The notes under the pieces were generated by a model. The model was not told the origin of the DNA, ran no database searches, and worked only from the letters and a program-made list of their open reading frames with translations. A program made the position numbers and the translations under genes. Source: Aeromicrobium sp. (GTDB taxonomy: Bacteria > Actinomycetota > Actinomycetes > Propionibacteriales > Nocardioidaceae). From it: a DNA stretch of 32,361 nt. The stretch is from the NCBI GenBank assembly GCA_025965435.1, contig JAOPWZ010000126.1, forward strand, positions 1-32,361. The letters run 5' to 3'. Positions 1 to 7,910 of this stretch are shown here, in pieces; within the stretch, counting starts at the first letter, position 1, and each line of letters begins with the position of its first letter.

Positions 1-867
1 AAGGAGGCGGTCCAGAACATCCTCGCCCTCCGGTTCGCCAACGGTCTCCTGGAGCCGTCGTGGAACCGTGACCACCTCGCGTCGGTGCAGATCGACATCC
101 CCGAGGAGCTGACGGTCGAGGGTCGCGGCAGCTTCTACGAGGCCACCGGATGCTTCCGCGACATGATCTCCACCCACCTCTCGCAGGTGCTCGGATTCAT
201 CGCGATGGAGCCGCCCGTGCACCTCGACGCGCTGTCGTTGCGCAACGAGAAGGCCAAGGTCTTCCAGGCCATGCGCCCCATCGATCCGGCACGAGTCGTG
301 TTCGGCCAGTACGAGGGCTACCGCGACGAGGAGGACGTGGCCGACGACTCCGAGGTGGAGACCTTCGTCGCCCTCGAGGCGTACGTCGACACCGAGCGCT
401 GGCAGGACGTCCCGTTCCACCTGCGCACCGGCAAGGCGCTCGGCGCCACCCGCCGCACCATCACCCTGACGTTCCGCACCCCGCCCATGGGACGGTTCGA
501 CGGCCACGGCTGCGGGCCCAACCAGCTCGTGCTGGAGCTGACGGACTCGCCGAAGGTCAGCGTCGACCTGCACGCCAAGCGGCCCGGTCCCACGATGGAG
601 CTGATGGGCGCAACGCTCCTCCTCGACCTGTCCGAGGACGATCCGGACGACATCCCGTTGGAGGCGTACGAGCGCCTGCTGCTCGACGTCATGCGCGGGG
701 ACCAGACGCTGTTCACGCGGTCCGACGAGGTCGACCGGCTGTGGCAGATCTGCCAGCCCGTGCTCGACTCCCCGCCGGAGGTGCAGCCGTACGCCCAGGG
801 CTCATGGGGTCCCGACGAGGCGCTGGCGCTGACCGGCGACCTCGGGTGGCGGCTGCCGGATGCCTGA
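1..867 (+). CDS. zwf: glucose-6-phosphate dehydrogenase, C-terminal part (5' end outside window)
   Basis: This is the C-terminal part of glucose-6-phosphate dehydrogenase, which oxidises glucose 6-phosphate to 6-phosphogluconolactone and makes NADPH in the cytosolic pentose phosphate pathway. Frame 1 is open from the first base and opens with KEAVQNILALRFANGLLEP, the stretch just after the catalytic RIDHFLGKE motif, so the NADP-binding half lies upstream of the window. The family C-terminal landmarks are visible: FYEATGCFRDMISTHL, PFHLRTGKAL, AKRPGPTMEL, YERLLLDVMRGDQTLF and WGPDEA. It ends in TGA and overlaps the next gene by 8 bases, which suggests translational coupling. A second, clearly divergent zwf copy lies at 12099-13537 and is frameshifted, so this copy may be the functional one. 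The identification is secure; only the start is missing. Confidence 0.95.
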   Translation, partial: KEAVQNILALRFANGLLEPSWNRDHLASVQIDIPEELTVEGRGSFYEATGCFRDMISTHLSQVLGFIAMEPPVHLDALSLRNEKAKVFQAMRPIDPARVVFGQYEGYRDEEDVADDSEVETFVALEAYVDTERWQDVPFHLRTGKALGATRRTITLTFRTPPMGRFDGHGCGPNQLVLELTDSPKVSVDLHAKRPGPTMELMGATLLLDLSEDDPDDIPLEAYERLLLDVMRGDQTLFTRSDEVDRLWQICQPVLDSPPEVQPYAQGSWGPDEALALTGDLGWRLPDA

Positions 868-2683
868 GCCGGCCCAGGACTGGCCGGCGATCGAGGACCA
901 CGGCCTGATCGGGGACCTGCGGACGGCCGCGCTCGTGGGCACCGACGGCACGATCGACTGGTTCTGCGCACCGCGGTTCGACTCGCCCAGCATCTTCGGC
1001 TCGATCCTGGACCGCGAGAACGGCGGCTCGTGGCAGATCTCGCCGCACGACGGGGCGACCCGCACGCAGCAGTTCTACTTCCCCGACTCCGCGATGCTGG
1101 CGACGCGCTTCCTGACCGGGCACGGCGTCATCGAGGTGCACGACTTCATGCCCGTCCTGGGCGCCGGTGACGCCGACCACCGGCAGCGCCTCGTGCGGCG
1201 GGTCGTGGCGGTCCGGGGAACCACGCGCATCCGCATGCGGCTGGACGCACGGCCCGACTACGGGCGTGCGTCCTGCGCGGCGGAGGCCGTCGAGCACGGC
1301 GTGCTGCTGGAGGGTGACGGCGTGCGGATGGGGCTCAGCGCCTCCACCGAGCTGACGATCGACGAGGGGCTCGTGACCGCCGATGTCGAGCTCGCCACCG
1401 GTGACGTCGCGCTGTTCGTCCTGGAGGTGCTGGGCGACGACGAGGACCCGTGCCGGGCCGAGATCGACGACACGTCGGCCCTGTTCGACGCGACGGCGGC
1501 CTACTGGCGGGGGTGGCTCTCCCAGTCGACCTACACCGGCCGGTGGCGCGAGATGGTCAACCGCTCGGCCATCACGCTCAAGCTGCTGACGCACGAGCCG
1601 ACCGGGGCGGTGATCGCGGCACCGACCACGAGCCTCCCGGAAGTCATCGGCGGTGACCGCAACTGGGACTACCGCTACGTCTGGATGCGGGACGCCGGAT
1701 TCACGCTGTACGCCCTGCTGCGCCTCGGGTTCACCGAGGAGGCCTCGGCCTTCGTCCGGTGGCTGTCCGAGCGGCTCGGCGAGGAGACCGGCCAGGACCA
1801 CGACCTGGGACCCTTGCGGGTGCTGTACGACATCGACGGCAACGTGCCGCAGGAGGAGATCGAGCTCAAGCACCTCTCGGGACACCGTGACTCCCAGCCC
1901 GTCCGGGTCGGCAACGCCGCGGTCGAGCAGCTGCAGCTCGACATCTACGGCGAGCTCATCGACTCGATCTACCTGTTCAACAAGTACGGGGCCGGCATCA
2001 GCAGCGATGCGTGGGCGGACGTCGCGCGGGTCGCCGACTGGGTGTGCGACAACTGGGACCGCGAGGACGCCGGGATGTGGGAGACGCGTAGCGGCCTCCA
2101 CCGGCACACGACGTCACGGTTGATGTGCTGGGTCGCGATCGAGCGGACGATCCGGATGGCCCGTCAGCGCGGCCTTCCGGGTGACATCGTCGGCTGGTCG
2201 GCGGTGCGCGACGAGATCTACCAGCGGATCATGGAGCACTCGTGGGACGACGAGGCCAAGGCGTTCACCCAGGTCGAAGGTGGAACGGCGCTCGATGCGG
2301 GCGTGCTGCTGATGCCGATGGTCAAGTTCCTCTCACCGGCCGATCCGCGGTTCCTCTCGACGCTCGAGGCGGTCGAGGACCGGCTCGTCGTCGACAGCCT
2401 GGTGTTCCGCTACGACCCCGAGCGGAGCCCGGACGGCCTCGACGGGGAGGAGGGCACGTTCTCGCTCTGCTCGTTCTGGTACGTCGAGGCGCTCACCCGG
2501 GCCGGCCGGCTCGAGGAGGCGCAGCTGGCGCTCGACAAGATGTTCACCTACGCCAACCACGTCGGGCTCTATGCCGAGGAGGTCGGGGCGACGGGCGACC
2601 AGCTCGGCAACTTCCCGCAGGCCTTCACCCATCTGGCCCTCATCAGTGCGGCGATCAACCTCGATCGGGCCCTCGACGCCTGA
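860..2683 (+). CDS. glycoside hydrolase family 15 protein (trehalase/glucoamylase-like)
   Basis: This 607-residue cytosolic protein has no signal peptide and belongs to glycoside hydrolase family 15. Members are inverting enzymes that act on alpha-glucosides such as trehalose or malto-oligosaccharides. The N-terminal beta-sandwich starts with the family motif IEDHGLIGDLRTAALVGTDG and IDWFCAPRFDSPS. The (alpha/alpha)6 barrel begins near residue 250 and shows DRNWDYRYVWMRDA (about residues 265-278), VGNAAVEQLQLDIYGE near 351 with a candidate catalytic acid, and FSLCSFWYVEAL near 533-545 with the candidate base. The ATG overlaps the end of zwf by 8 bases, so the two genes are probably one operon. 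This links glucose release to pentose phosphate oxidation. Actinobacterial homologues include trehalases, but substrate specificity cannot be read from the sequence. Confidence 0.93.
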   Translation: MPEPAQDWPAIEDHGLIGDLRTAALVGTDGTIDWFCAPRFDSPSIFGSILDRENGGSWQISPHDGATRTQQFYFPDSAMLATRFLTGHGVIEVHDFMPVLGAGDADHRQRLVRRVVAVRGTTRIRMRLDARPDYGRASCAAEAVEHGVLLEGDGVRMGLSASTELTIDEGLVTADVELATGDVALFVLEVLGDDEDPCRAEIDDTSALFDATAAYWRGWLSQSTYTGRWREMVNRSAITLKLLTHEPTGAVIAAPTTSLPEVIGGDRNWDYRYVWMRDAGFTLYALLRLGFTEEASAFVRWLSERLGEETGQDHDLGPLRVLYDIDGNVPQEEIELKHLSGHRDSQPVRVGNAAVEQLQLDIYGELIDSIYLFNKYGAGISSDAWADVARVADWVCDNWDREDAGMWETRSGLHRHTTSRLMCWVAIERTIRMARQRGLPGDIVGWSAVRDEIYQRIMEHSWDDEAKAFTQVEGGTALDAGVLLMPMVKFLSPADPRFLSTLEAVEDRLVVDSLVFRYDPERSPDGLDGEEGTFSLCSFWYVEALTRAGRLEEAQLALDKMFTYANHVGLYAEEVGATGDQLGNFPQAFTHLALISAAINLDRALDA

Positions 2684-2695
2684 GCGTCCGGGCGA

Positions 2696-3391
2696 TCAGA
2701 TCTCCAGGTCTCCGGCGACGACTCGCTCGGCGATCGTGCCGAGCTCCTCGCCGCGCGAGTACGCCACGGCGCGGAGCAGGGCCAGGGCGTCCTCGTAGCG
2801 CAGGTTGGCCCGGAGCTCCAGCTCGCTCGTCGCGCGGTGCACGACGTCGCGGTCCGTGAGGACCTCCGCGAACACGTGGCCCTGTGCGCCGATCGCCGGG
2901 TCCTGAAGGACAGCGGTCCCGACCACCTGGCCGAGGAAGCGAGCGACGTCCCCGTCCGTCGTGCGGGCGCCCTCCTTGCGATGGGCCATCAGCACCCCGC
3001 GCAGCGGCAGCTCGGAGCGCAACGGGATGGCGATCAGCCGCCCGGAGAAGTCGAGGTCGGCGACGCGGCTGCGCAGCGCCGGCCATCGGTCGTCGCGGAC
3101 GTCGTCCGAGGGGCCGAAGTCGCCCAGGACGACCGTCCCGGTGTCCAGTGCCTCGATGATGGGGCCTTCGCCGGCCGCGTCCTGCAGCGTCTCCAGCCGT
3201 CGTGACAGCGACTGGGTCCAGCACACGGTCGTCCGGCCTTCGTCGACCGTCTCGCTGGTGACGAGGGCGCCACTGGCGTTCAACATGATGCGGCTGGCCT
3301 CGCAGAGACGCCGGCCCAAGGTGGTGAAGGAGCTGACCGACGCAAGGAGCGCGGTGAACCGCGCCAGGGGGGCTTGTGTGATGATCATCAC
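2696..3391 (-). CDS. GAF and ANTAR domain regulator (putative RNA-binding antiterminator)
   Basis: This is a soluble protein of about 231 residues with an N-terminal GAF-like sensor domain, roughly residues 25-150 (RRLCEASRIMLNASGALV, IPLRSELPLRGVLMAH). Its C-terminal helical ANTAR domain (NLRYEDALALLRAVAY, GEELGTIAERVVAG) is of the kind that binds paired RNA hairpins to allow antitermination. GAF-ANTAR proteins are abundant in actinomycetes and usually stand alone, as here. The signal sensed is unknown. The start is uncertain: GTG at 3391 and ATG at 3388 are close to a GGGG run, while an ATG at 3412 would add seven residues. It converges on the GH15 gene with only 12 bases between the stop codons and lies downstream of nhaA on the same strand. 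Confidence 0.85.
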   Translation of the reverse strand: MMIITQAPLARFTALLASVSSFTTLGRRLCEASRIMLNASGALVTSETVDEGRTTVCWTQSLSRRLETLQDAAGEGPIIEALDTGTVVLGDFGPSDDVRDDRWPALRSRVADLDFSGRLIAIPLRSELPLRGVLMAHRKEGARTTDGDVARFLGQVVGTAVLQDPAIGAQGHVFAEVLTDRDVVHRATSELELRANLRYEDALALLRAVAYSRGEELGTIAERVVAGDLEI

Positions 3392-3537
3392 TGTCGCGTG
3401 CCCCCATGCCAACGGCCCAAACTCCCGACACGCCCCGGTTTGGAGGGCATTCCGTTCACAGGGTTACCCACAGCCTGTGCGGACGCTCAAGAGGGACGAT
3501 GGGCCCGGTCAGGTCATGACGTAGGGCTTGCGGCGGC

Positions 3538-4806
3538 TCACCGCTCGTACACGTCGGGGATGCCGTCACCGTCGTCGTCGCGGCGCTCCTCGGCGTCGAT
3601 CGCCCGGTAGTGGCGATTGCGCGTGCGGAGGATCACCGCGGCCACCATCGCCGAGACGAGGGAGCCCGCCAGGACGCCGATCTTGACGTGCTCGTCGGCC
3701 TGGCTGCTCGCACCGTACGCGAGCTCGCCGATCAACAGCGACACCGTGAAGCCGATGCCCGCCAGCACCGAGAGTCCCAGCACGTCGATCCACTCCAGGC
3801 TGTCGTCGAGATCGGCCTTGGTGAAGCGGGACGCCAGCCAGGTCGCACCCAGGACACCGATCGGCTTGCCGACGCACAGGCCGAGCACGATGCCGATCGT
3901 GATCGGGTCGCTGAACGCCGAGCTGATCCCGTCGATCCCGCCGATCGCGACCCCGGCCGAGAAGAAGGCGAAGACCGGCACCGCCAGGCCCGACGAGAGG
4001 GGCCGGACGAGGTGCTCGAGGTGCTCCGCGAGCCCGGGGCCGTCGTGGCCGTCACGACGCAGCACCGGCACCGCGAAGCCGAGCAGCACACCGGCGACGG
4101 TGGCGTGGACGCCGGAGGCGTGGACGAGCGCCCACGTGGTCGCCGCCAGCGGCAGCAGCAGCCACCACGGCGTCAGGCGGCGCTGCACGAGGAGGGTGAA
4201 GAGCCCCAGCGGGACGAGGGCGGCCAGCAGCCAGAACACCTCCAGGTCACTGGTGTAGAACAGCGCGATGATCGTGATGGCCAGCAGGTCGTCCACGATC
4301 GCGAGGGTCAGCAGGAACGTCCGCAGTGCCGTGGGCAGGTGGCTGCTGATGACTGCGAGGACGGCCAGGGCGAACGCGATGTCGGTGGCCGTCGGGATGG
4401 CCCAGCCCCGCAAGGAGCCGTTGAGGTTGACGAGCACGAAGATCAGCGCCGGGACCGCCATCCCGCCGACGGCGGCGAGGACCGGGATGGCCGCGCGTCG
4501 CGGGTCGCGCAGGTCGCCGGCCACGAGCTCACGCTTGAGCTCGAGTCCCGCCACGAAGAAGAAGATCGCCAGCAGCCCGTCCGCGGCCCACGCGCCCAGG
4601 CTGAGGTCGAGGTGCAGCGACGACGGACCGACGACGGTGTCCCGCAGCTCGGCGTAGCCATCGCCCAGGTTGGCCGCGACGAGAGCCGCCAGGGCCGCGA
4701 CGATCAGCAGCACGCCGCCGATGGTCTCGCTGCGCAGGATGGCCGCGATGCGCGAGGCCTCGGGCCATGACCCGCGGCCGAGAAGACGAGGGGGCGTGGA
4801 TGACAT
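3538..4806 (-). CDS. nhaA: Na+/H+ antiporter NhaA
   Basis: This 422-residue integral membrane protein exchanges sodium for protons across the cytoplasmic membrane. It has about twelve hydrophobic segments. Family motifs are present: [33 protein letters not shown] with Thr141 and Asp142 of the unwound helix, and [10 protein letters not shown] with the ion-binding pair Asp172 and Asp173. The ATG is preceded by AGGAG at good spacing. An oddity is the last 13 residues, [13 protein letters not shown], which match the calcium-binding DxDxDGxxD loop of thrombospondin type 3 repeats. The gene is divergent from the gamma-glutamyltransferase gene, leaving about 98 bases for two promoters. The function is clear from the conserved residues. 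Confidence 0.96.
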   Translation of the reverse strand: MSSTPPRLLGRGSWPEASRIAAILRSETIGGVLLIVAALAALVAANLGDGYAELRDTVVGPSSLHLDLSLGAWAADGLLAIFFFVAGLELKRELVAGDLRDPRRAAIPVLAAVGGMAVPALIFVLVNLNGSLRGWAIPTATDIAFALAVLAVISSHLPTALRTFLLTLAIVDDLLAITIIALFYTSDLEVFWLLAALVPLGLFTLLVQRRLTPWWLLLPLAATTWALVHASGVHATVAGVLLGFAVPVLRRDGHDGPGLAEHLEHLVRPLSSGLAVPVFAFFSAGVAIGGIDGISSAFSDPITIGIVLGLCVGKPIGVLGATWLASRFTKADLDDSLEWIDVLGLSVLAGIGFTVSLLIGELAYGASSQADEHVKIGVLAGSLVSAMVAAVILRTRNRHYRAIDAEERRDDDGDGIPDVYER

Positions 4807-4904
4807 GGGGGCTCCTGGTGGGTCGACAGCATCATGCCGACCAGACTTCCCGGCGCACCTGCTCCCACCCTACCGGTGCCTCGGCGAGCAGGTAGCCTGC
4901 CGGG

Positions 4905-6404
4905 ATGCCGGACGTCGCGATCGCCGCCCCGAACGAAGCCGCTGCCGACGCCGGCGAGCAGGTCGCGCGGGCCGGCGGCAACGCGATCGACGCGGCCCTC
5001 GCCGCGGCGCTCGTGACGATGGTCAACGAGGTCGGCCTGGTGTCCCTCAGCTCGGGCGGCTTCGTCACGGTCCAGCCGCCGGACGGCAGCCCGCCCCAGA
5101 CCGTCGACGGCTGGATGGACATGCCCGGCCGCGGTCGTCCGCTCGGCGGCGGCACGTGGGACATCGACACCGAGTACGGCGGCGGGGTCACCGTGACGAT
5201 CGGCCCCGGGTCGGTCGCGACCCACGGATCGGTGGCCGCGTTCGAGGAGGCCCACCGCCGCTGGGGGAGCATCCCGTGGCGCGAGGTCGTGACCCCCGCG
5301 ATCGCCGTCGCCCGGGGCGGCTTCCGGCTCAGCTCGGCGTCGCGCTACTACCTCGGCTACGTGCATGACAGCATCTTCGGCTGGGACGACCAGAGCCACG
5401 CGGCCGTGCACGACGCCGATGGTGAGATCGAGACCGGGCTGATCATGCTGCCCGATCTGGCGGTGTCGCTGGAGCTCATCGCGGCCGACGGGGCTGCCGC
5501 GCTCCACACCGGTGAGCTCGCCCGGCTCATCAGCGACGACGTCCTGCGTCGCGGGGGCATCCTCGGCGCCGCGGACCTGGCCGCCTACCGCCCCGTCGTG
5601 CGTCCCTCGTTGCTCAGCACCGTGGGCGACTGGACGTTCGGGACCAATCCGCCGCCGTCGGTGGGCGGTGTCTGCGTCGCCGCGATGCTGCGCCTGCTCG
5701 ACGGACGTCCCGGCGGCGCGTGGGACGCCGACGACATCGAGCACCTGGTGCGCGTGCAGCGAGCCGTCCTCGGCCATCGCCTCGACGTGCTCGACGGCAC
5801 CGACGACCTGGCGCGCGATGCCGGAGCGTTCCTGACGCTGGTCGACCGCGATCACCTCGCGGTCCTCGAGTCCGGGTCCACCGCCCACGTATCGGCGACC
5901 GACAGCGACGGCGGCGCCTGCTCCGTGACCGTGTCGTCGGGCTACAGCTCGGGCATGATCGCGCAGGGCACCGGCATCTGGCTGAACAACTGCCTCGGTG
6001 AGCAGGAGCTCAATGCCAGGGGGTTGCACGGCCTGGCCCCCGGGACGCGGCTGCTGTCCAACATGGCGCCGACCGTCGGCCACCACGTCGACGGCTCCGC
6101 GCTGGCGATCGGTTCGCCCGGCGCCGACCGGATCACCACGGCGATCGTCCAGGCCGTCGCGGGATTCGTCAACGGCGGTCTCGGGCTGCAGCAGGCCGTC
6201 GACCATCCACGGGTCCACGTGCACCGGGCCGGTCGGGCCGACGAGGTGGTCAAGACCGAGACCGAGCTCTCGATGTACTACGGCGGCGTCGCCGCCACGT
6301 TGCGGCGTCCGGGCCAGCACATGGTGGCGGCGGCCGACCCGCGCCGCGACGGTGCCGTTCGTCTCGTCCACGGTCCGACGCAGGGGCCTGCGGGTGAGGT
6401 TTGA
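4905..6404 (+). CDS. gamma-glutamyltransferase family protein
   Basis: This 499-residue Ntn-hydrolase of the gamma-glutamyltranspeptidase family would cleave or transfer gamma-glutamyl groups, for example from glutathione-like or polyglutamyl substrates. The N-terminal family block is seen as AGGNAIDAALAAALV. The self-cleavage site is visible as STAHVSATDSDGGACSVT, placing the nucleophile at Thr326 in the TxH context. It is followed by GTGIWLNN and then NMAPTVG, where the family has SSMxPT. There is no signal peptide, although classical GGTs are exported, and the glycine loop after VSLSSGGF is shorter than usual. The start at 4905 is the first ATG of the frame and has only a weak ribosome site. 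It overlaps the next gene by 11 bases. Family membership is secure; the substrate is unknown and the protein may be a cytosolic acylase-like relative. Confidence 0.88.
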   Translation: MPDVAIAAPNEAAADAGEQVARAGGNAIDAALAAALVTMVNEVGLVSLSSGGFVTVQPPDGSPPQTVDGWMDMPGRGRPLGGGTWDIDTEYGGGVTVTIGPGSVATHGSVAAFEEAHRRWGSIPWREVVTPAIAVARGGFRLSSASRYYLGYVHDSIFGWDDQSHAAVHDADGEIETGLIMLPDLAVSLELIAADGAAALHTGELARLISDDVLRRGGILGAADLAAYRPVVRPSLLSTVGDWTFGTNPPPSVGGVCVAAMLRLLDGRPGGAWDADDIEHLVRVQRAVLGHRLDVLDGTDDLARDAGAFLTLVDRDHLAVLESGSTAHVSATDSDGGACSVTVSSGYSSGMIAQGTGIWLNNCLGEQELNARGLHGLAPGTRLLSNMAPTVGHHVDGSALAIGSPGADRITTAIVQAVAGFVNGGLGLQQAVDHPRVHVHRAGRADEVVKTETELSMYYGGVAATLRRPGQHMVAAADPRRDGAVRLVHGPTQGPAGEV

Positions 6405-7428
6405 TGGACAGGTGTCCCCGACGCCGCCCATCGTCATAGGCCACCGAGGTGTGCCCGGTCATCGACTCGAGCACACCAGGCCCTCGTACCTGCTCGCGAT
6501 CGAGCAGGGCTGCGACTACATCGAGCCAGACGACGTCGCGACCAAGGACGGCGTGCTCGTCGTGCGGCACGAGAACGAGATCAGCAACACGACCGATGTG
6601 GCCCACCGGCCCGAGTTCGCGGATCGCAAGGTCGGCAAGGTCGTCGACGGCGTGCACTACGTCGGCTGGTTCACGGAGGACTTCACGCTCGCGGAGATCA
6701 AGACCCTGCGGGTGCGCGAGCGCCTCCCGCAGCTGCGTCCGCACAACATCGTGCTGGCCCACGTCGAGCAGATCCTGACGTTCGACGAGGTGCTCGACAT
6801 CGCCGCTCAGGCGAGCACGGACCGGGACGAGCCGATCGGGGTCTACGTCGAGACCAAGCACCCGACGTACTTCGCATCCATCGGCCTGGACCTCAACGAC
6901 CTGCTGATCGCCGATCTCGAACGCCGCCGCGCCAACCAGGCCGACGCGAAGATCACCATCCAGTCGATGGAGACCGCCAATCTCAAGGCACTGCGCGAGC
7001 GGACGCCCCTGACCCTCGTCCAGCTCATGGACCGTCAGGGTGCGCCCTACGACTTCGTGGCGTCGGGCGACTCGCGGACCTACCGCAACCTGCGCAAGGT
7101 GCCCCAGCTGGAGCGGATCGCCGAGTACGCCGACGGCATCGGGCCCAACAAGAGCCAGGTCATCAAGCGTGACGTGATGGGCCGGCTGTCAGGGGAGACC
7201 AAGCTGGTCCGCCGGGCCCATCGCCTCGGGATGACGGTGCACATCTGGACGATGCGCAGCGAGAACAACTTCCTGCCGGCGAACCTGCGGCAGAGCCGCG
7301 ACAAGGCCGCTCACGGTGACGCGATGGGTGAGTACCTGGCGTTCTTCAACGCGGGGGTCGACGGCGTGTTCACCGACTTCACTCAGACGGCTGTGCGGGC
7401 CCGGGAGGTGTGGTTGGCACGTCAGTAG
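6394..7428 (+). CDS. glycerophosphodiester phosphodiesterase
   Basis: This cytosolic GDPD-family TIM-barrel enzyme hydrolyses glycerophosphodiesters from phospholipid turnover to glycerol 3-phosphate and an alcohol. The family signature is clear: IGHRGVPGHRLEHTRPSYLL with the catalytic HR, then CDYIEPDDVATKDGVLVVRH with the metal-binding Glu and Asp and the second catalytic His. The C-terminal VHIWTMR and GVDGVFTDF complete the barrel. There is no signal peptide. It starts with GTG at 6394, behind AGGGG and overlapping the previous stop, or with GTG at 6412; both keep the domain whole. Its last 50 bases overlap the convergent pspC-like gene at 7379. The neighbour suggests an operon with the gamma-glutamyltransferase gene, perhaps for scavenging. 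Confidence 0.93.
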   Translation: MRFDGQVSPTPPIVIGHRGVPGHRLEHTRPSYLLAIEQGCDYIEPDDVATKDGVLVVRHENEISNTTDVAHRPEFADRKVGKVVDGVHYVGWFTEDFTLAEIKTLRVRERLPQLRPHNIVLAHVEQILTFDEVLDIAAQASTDRDEPIGVYVETKHPTYFASIGLDLNDLLIADLERRRANQADAKITIQSMETANLKALRERTPLTLVQLMDRQGAPYDFVASGDSRTYRNLRKVPQLERIAEYADGIGPNKSQVIKRDVMGRLSGETKLVRRAHRLGMTVHIWTMRSENNFLPANLRQSRDKAAHGDAMGEYLAFFNAGVDGVFTDFTQTAVRAREVWLARQ

Positions 7429-7636
7429 CCTGTCCCCACACCGTGTCGTTCCGGGGTGCCTTGGGCATCAGCACCCAGGCCACGAGGTAGCCGACGATCA
7501 GCGATCCGGCCCCGAGGATGGTGCAGACCACCAGGACGATGCGGATCAGGTTGGTGTCGATGCCGGTGGCCTTCGCCACGCCGCCACAGACGCCTCCCAG
7601 CCACTTGTCATCGGGGGTCCGGGTCAGCTGCTTCAT
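7379..7636 (-). CDS. small PspC-domain membrane protein
   Basis: This 85-residue protein consists of a PspC domain. An amphipathic N-terminal part (TPDDKWLGGVCGGVAKATGID) is followed by one hydrophobic segment, about residues 28-58 (LIRIVLVVCTILGAGSLIVGYLVAWVLMP), and a short Pro/Thr-rich tail. PspC proteins sit in the inner membrane and take part in phage-shock or envelope-stress sensing. The ATG follows AAGGA at a spacing of nine. It overlaps the preceding gene by 29 bases and is the last of three co-directional genes (9118 to 7379), two of which carry PspC domains. The divergent histidine kinase also has one. Its 3' end runs 50 bases into the convergent phosphodiesterase gene. Confidence 0.9.
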   Translation of the reverse strand: MKQLTRTPDDKWLGGVCGGVAKATGIDTNLIRIVLVVCTILGAGSLIVGYLVAWVLMPKAPRNDTVWGQATDVPTTPPGPAQPSE

Positions 7637-7910
7637 CGTGTGGTCCTTCCGGGGTGGGGGTGTGCTGCAGGGGGTCGGGCTTGGTGGGAGTGGGGCGTGG
7701 CCGCAGGGGGTCGTGCTTGGTGGGAGTGGGGCGTGGCCGCAGGGTCGCGGCCACGCCGATGACGCCGAGCGCGATCAGCACGCCGGACGCCGTCAGGCTG
7801 AGCTCGCGAGGCGTCAGGAGGTCCCGCTCCCAGACCGCCCAGTTGCCGACGCAGGCCAGGAAGAACAGCCCGAAGGCCAGCCCCTCCCAGCGGAACGGGT
7901 GCCTGTTCAT
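7608..7910 (-). CDS. small membrane protein with a repetitive Pro/Thr tail
   Basis: I recognise no family for this 100-residue protein. It has two hydrophobic segments (about residues 11-25 and 38-56) and a hydrophilic tail. The tail holds a tandem 12-residue repeat, RPRPTPTKHDPL then RPRPTPTKPDPL, followed by a decayed third copy. The gene overlaps the upstream PspC/LiaF-like gene by 4 bases (ATGA) and the downstream small PspC gene by 29 bases. It therefore belongs to one tightly coupled operon and probably to the same membrane sensing complex. The repeats are near-identical at DNA level, which implies a recent duplication and possible length variation between strains. Confidence 0.8.
   Translation of the reverse strand: MNRHPFRWEGLAFGLFFLACVGNWAVWERDLLTPRELSLTASGVLIALGVIGVAATLRPRPTPTKHDPLRPRPTPTKPDPLQHTPTPEGPHDEAADPDPR
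7667..7746. repeat. 36-base tandem repeat inside a coding region
   Basis: Two 36-base copies (7667-7702 and 7703-7738) differ at a single base, and a partial third copy starts at 7739. The unit begins GCAGGGGGTCG on the plus strand. The period is a multiple of three, so copy changes keep the reading frame of the small membrane protein at 7608-7910 and add or remove 12 residues. Confidence 0.9.

Noticed and set aside
713-2107. 464-codon minus-strand open frame opposite the GH15 gene
   Set aside because: Shadow of a well-supported gene, with low-complexity composition and no motif.
4704-6437. 577-codon open frame on the minus strand opposite the gamma-glutamyltransferase gene
   Set aside because: It is a GC-rich shadow frame: Arg/Gly/Val/Asp-rich with no family motif, lying opposite a gene with clear catalytic signatures.
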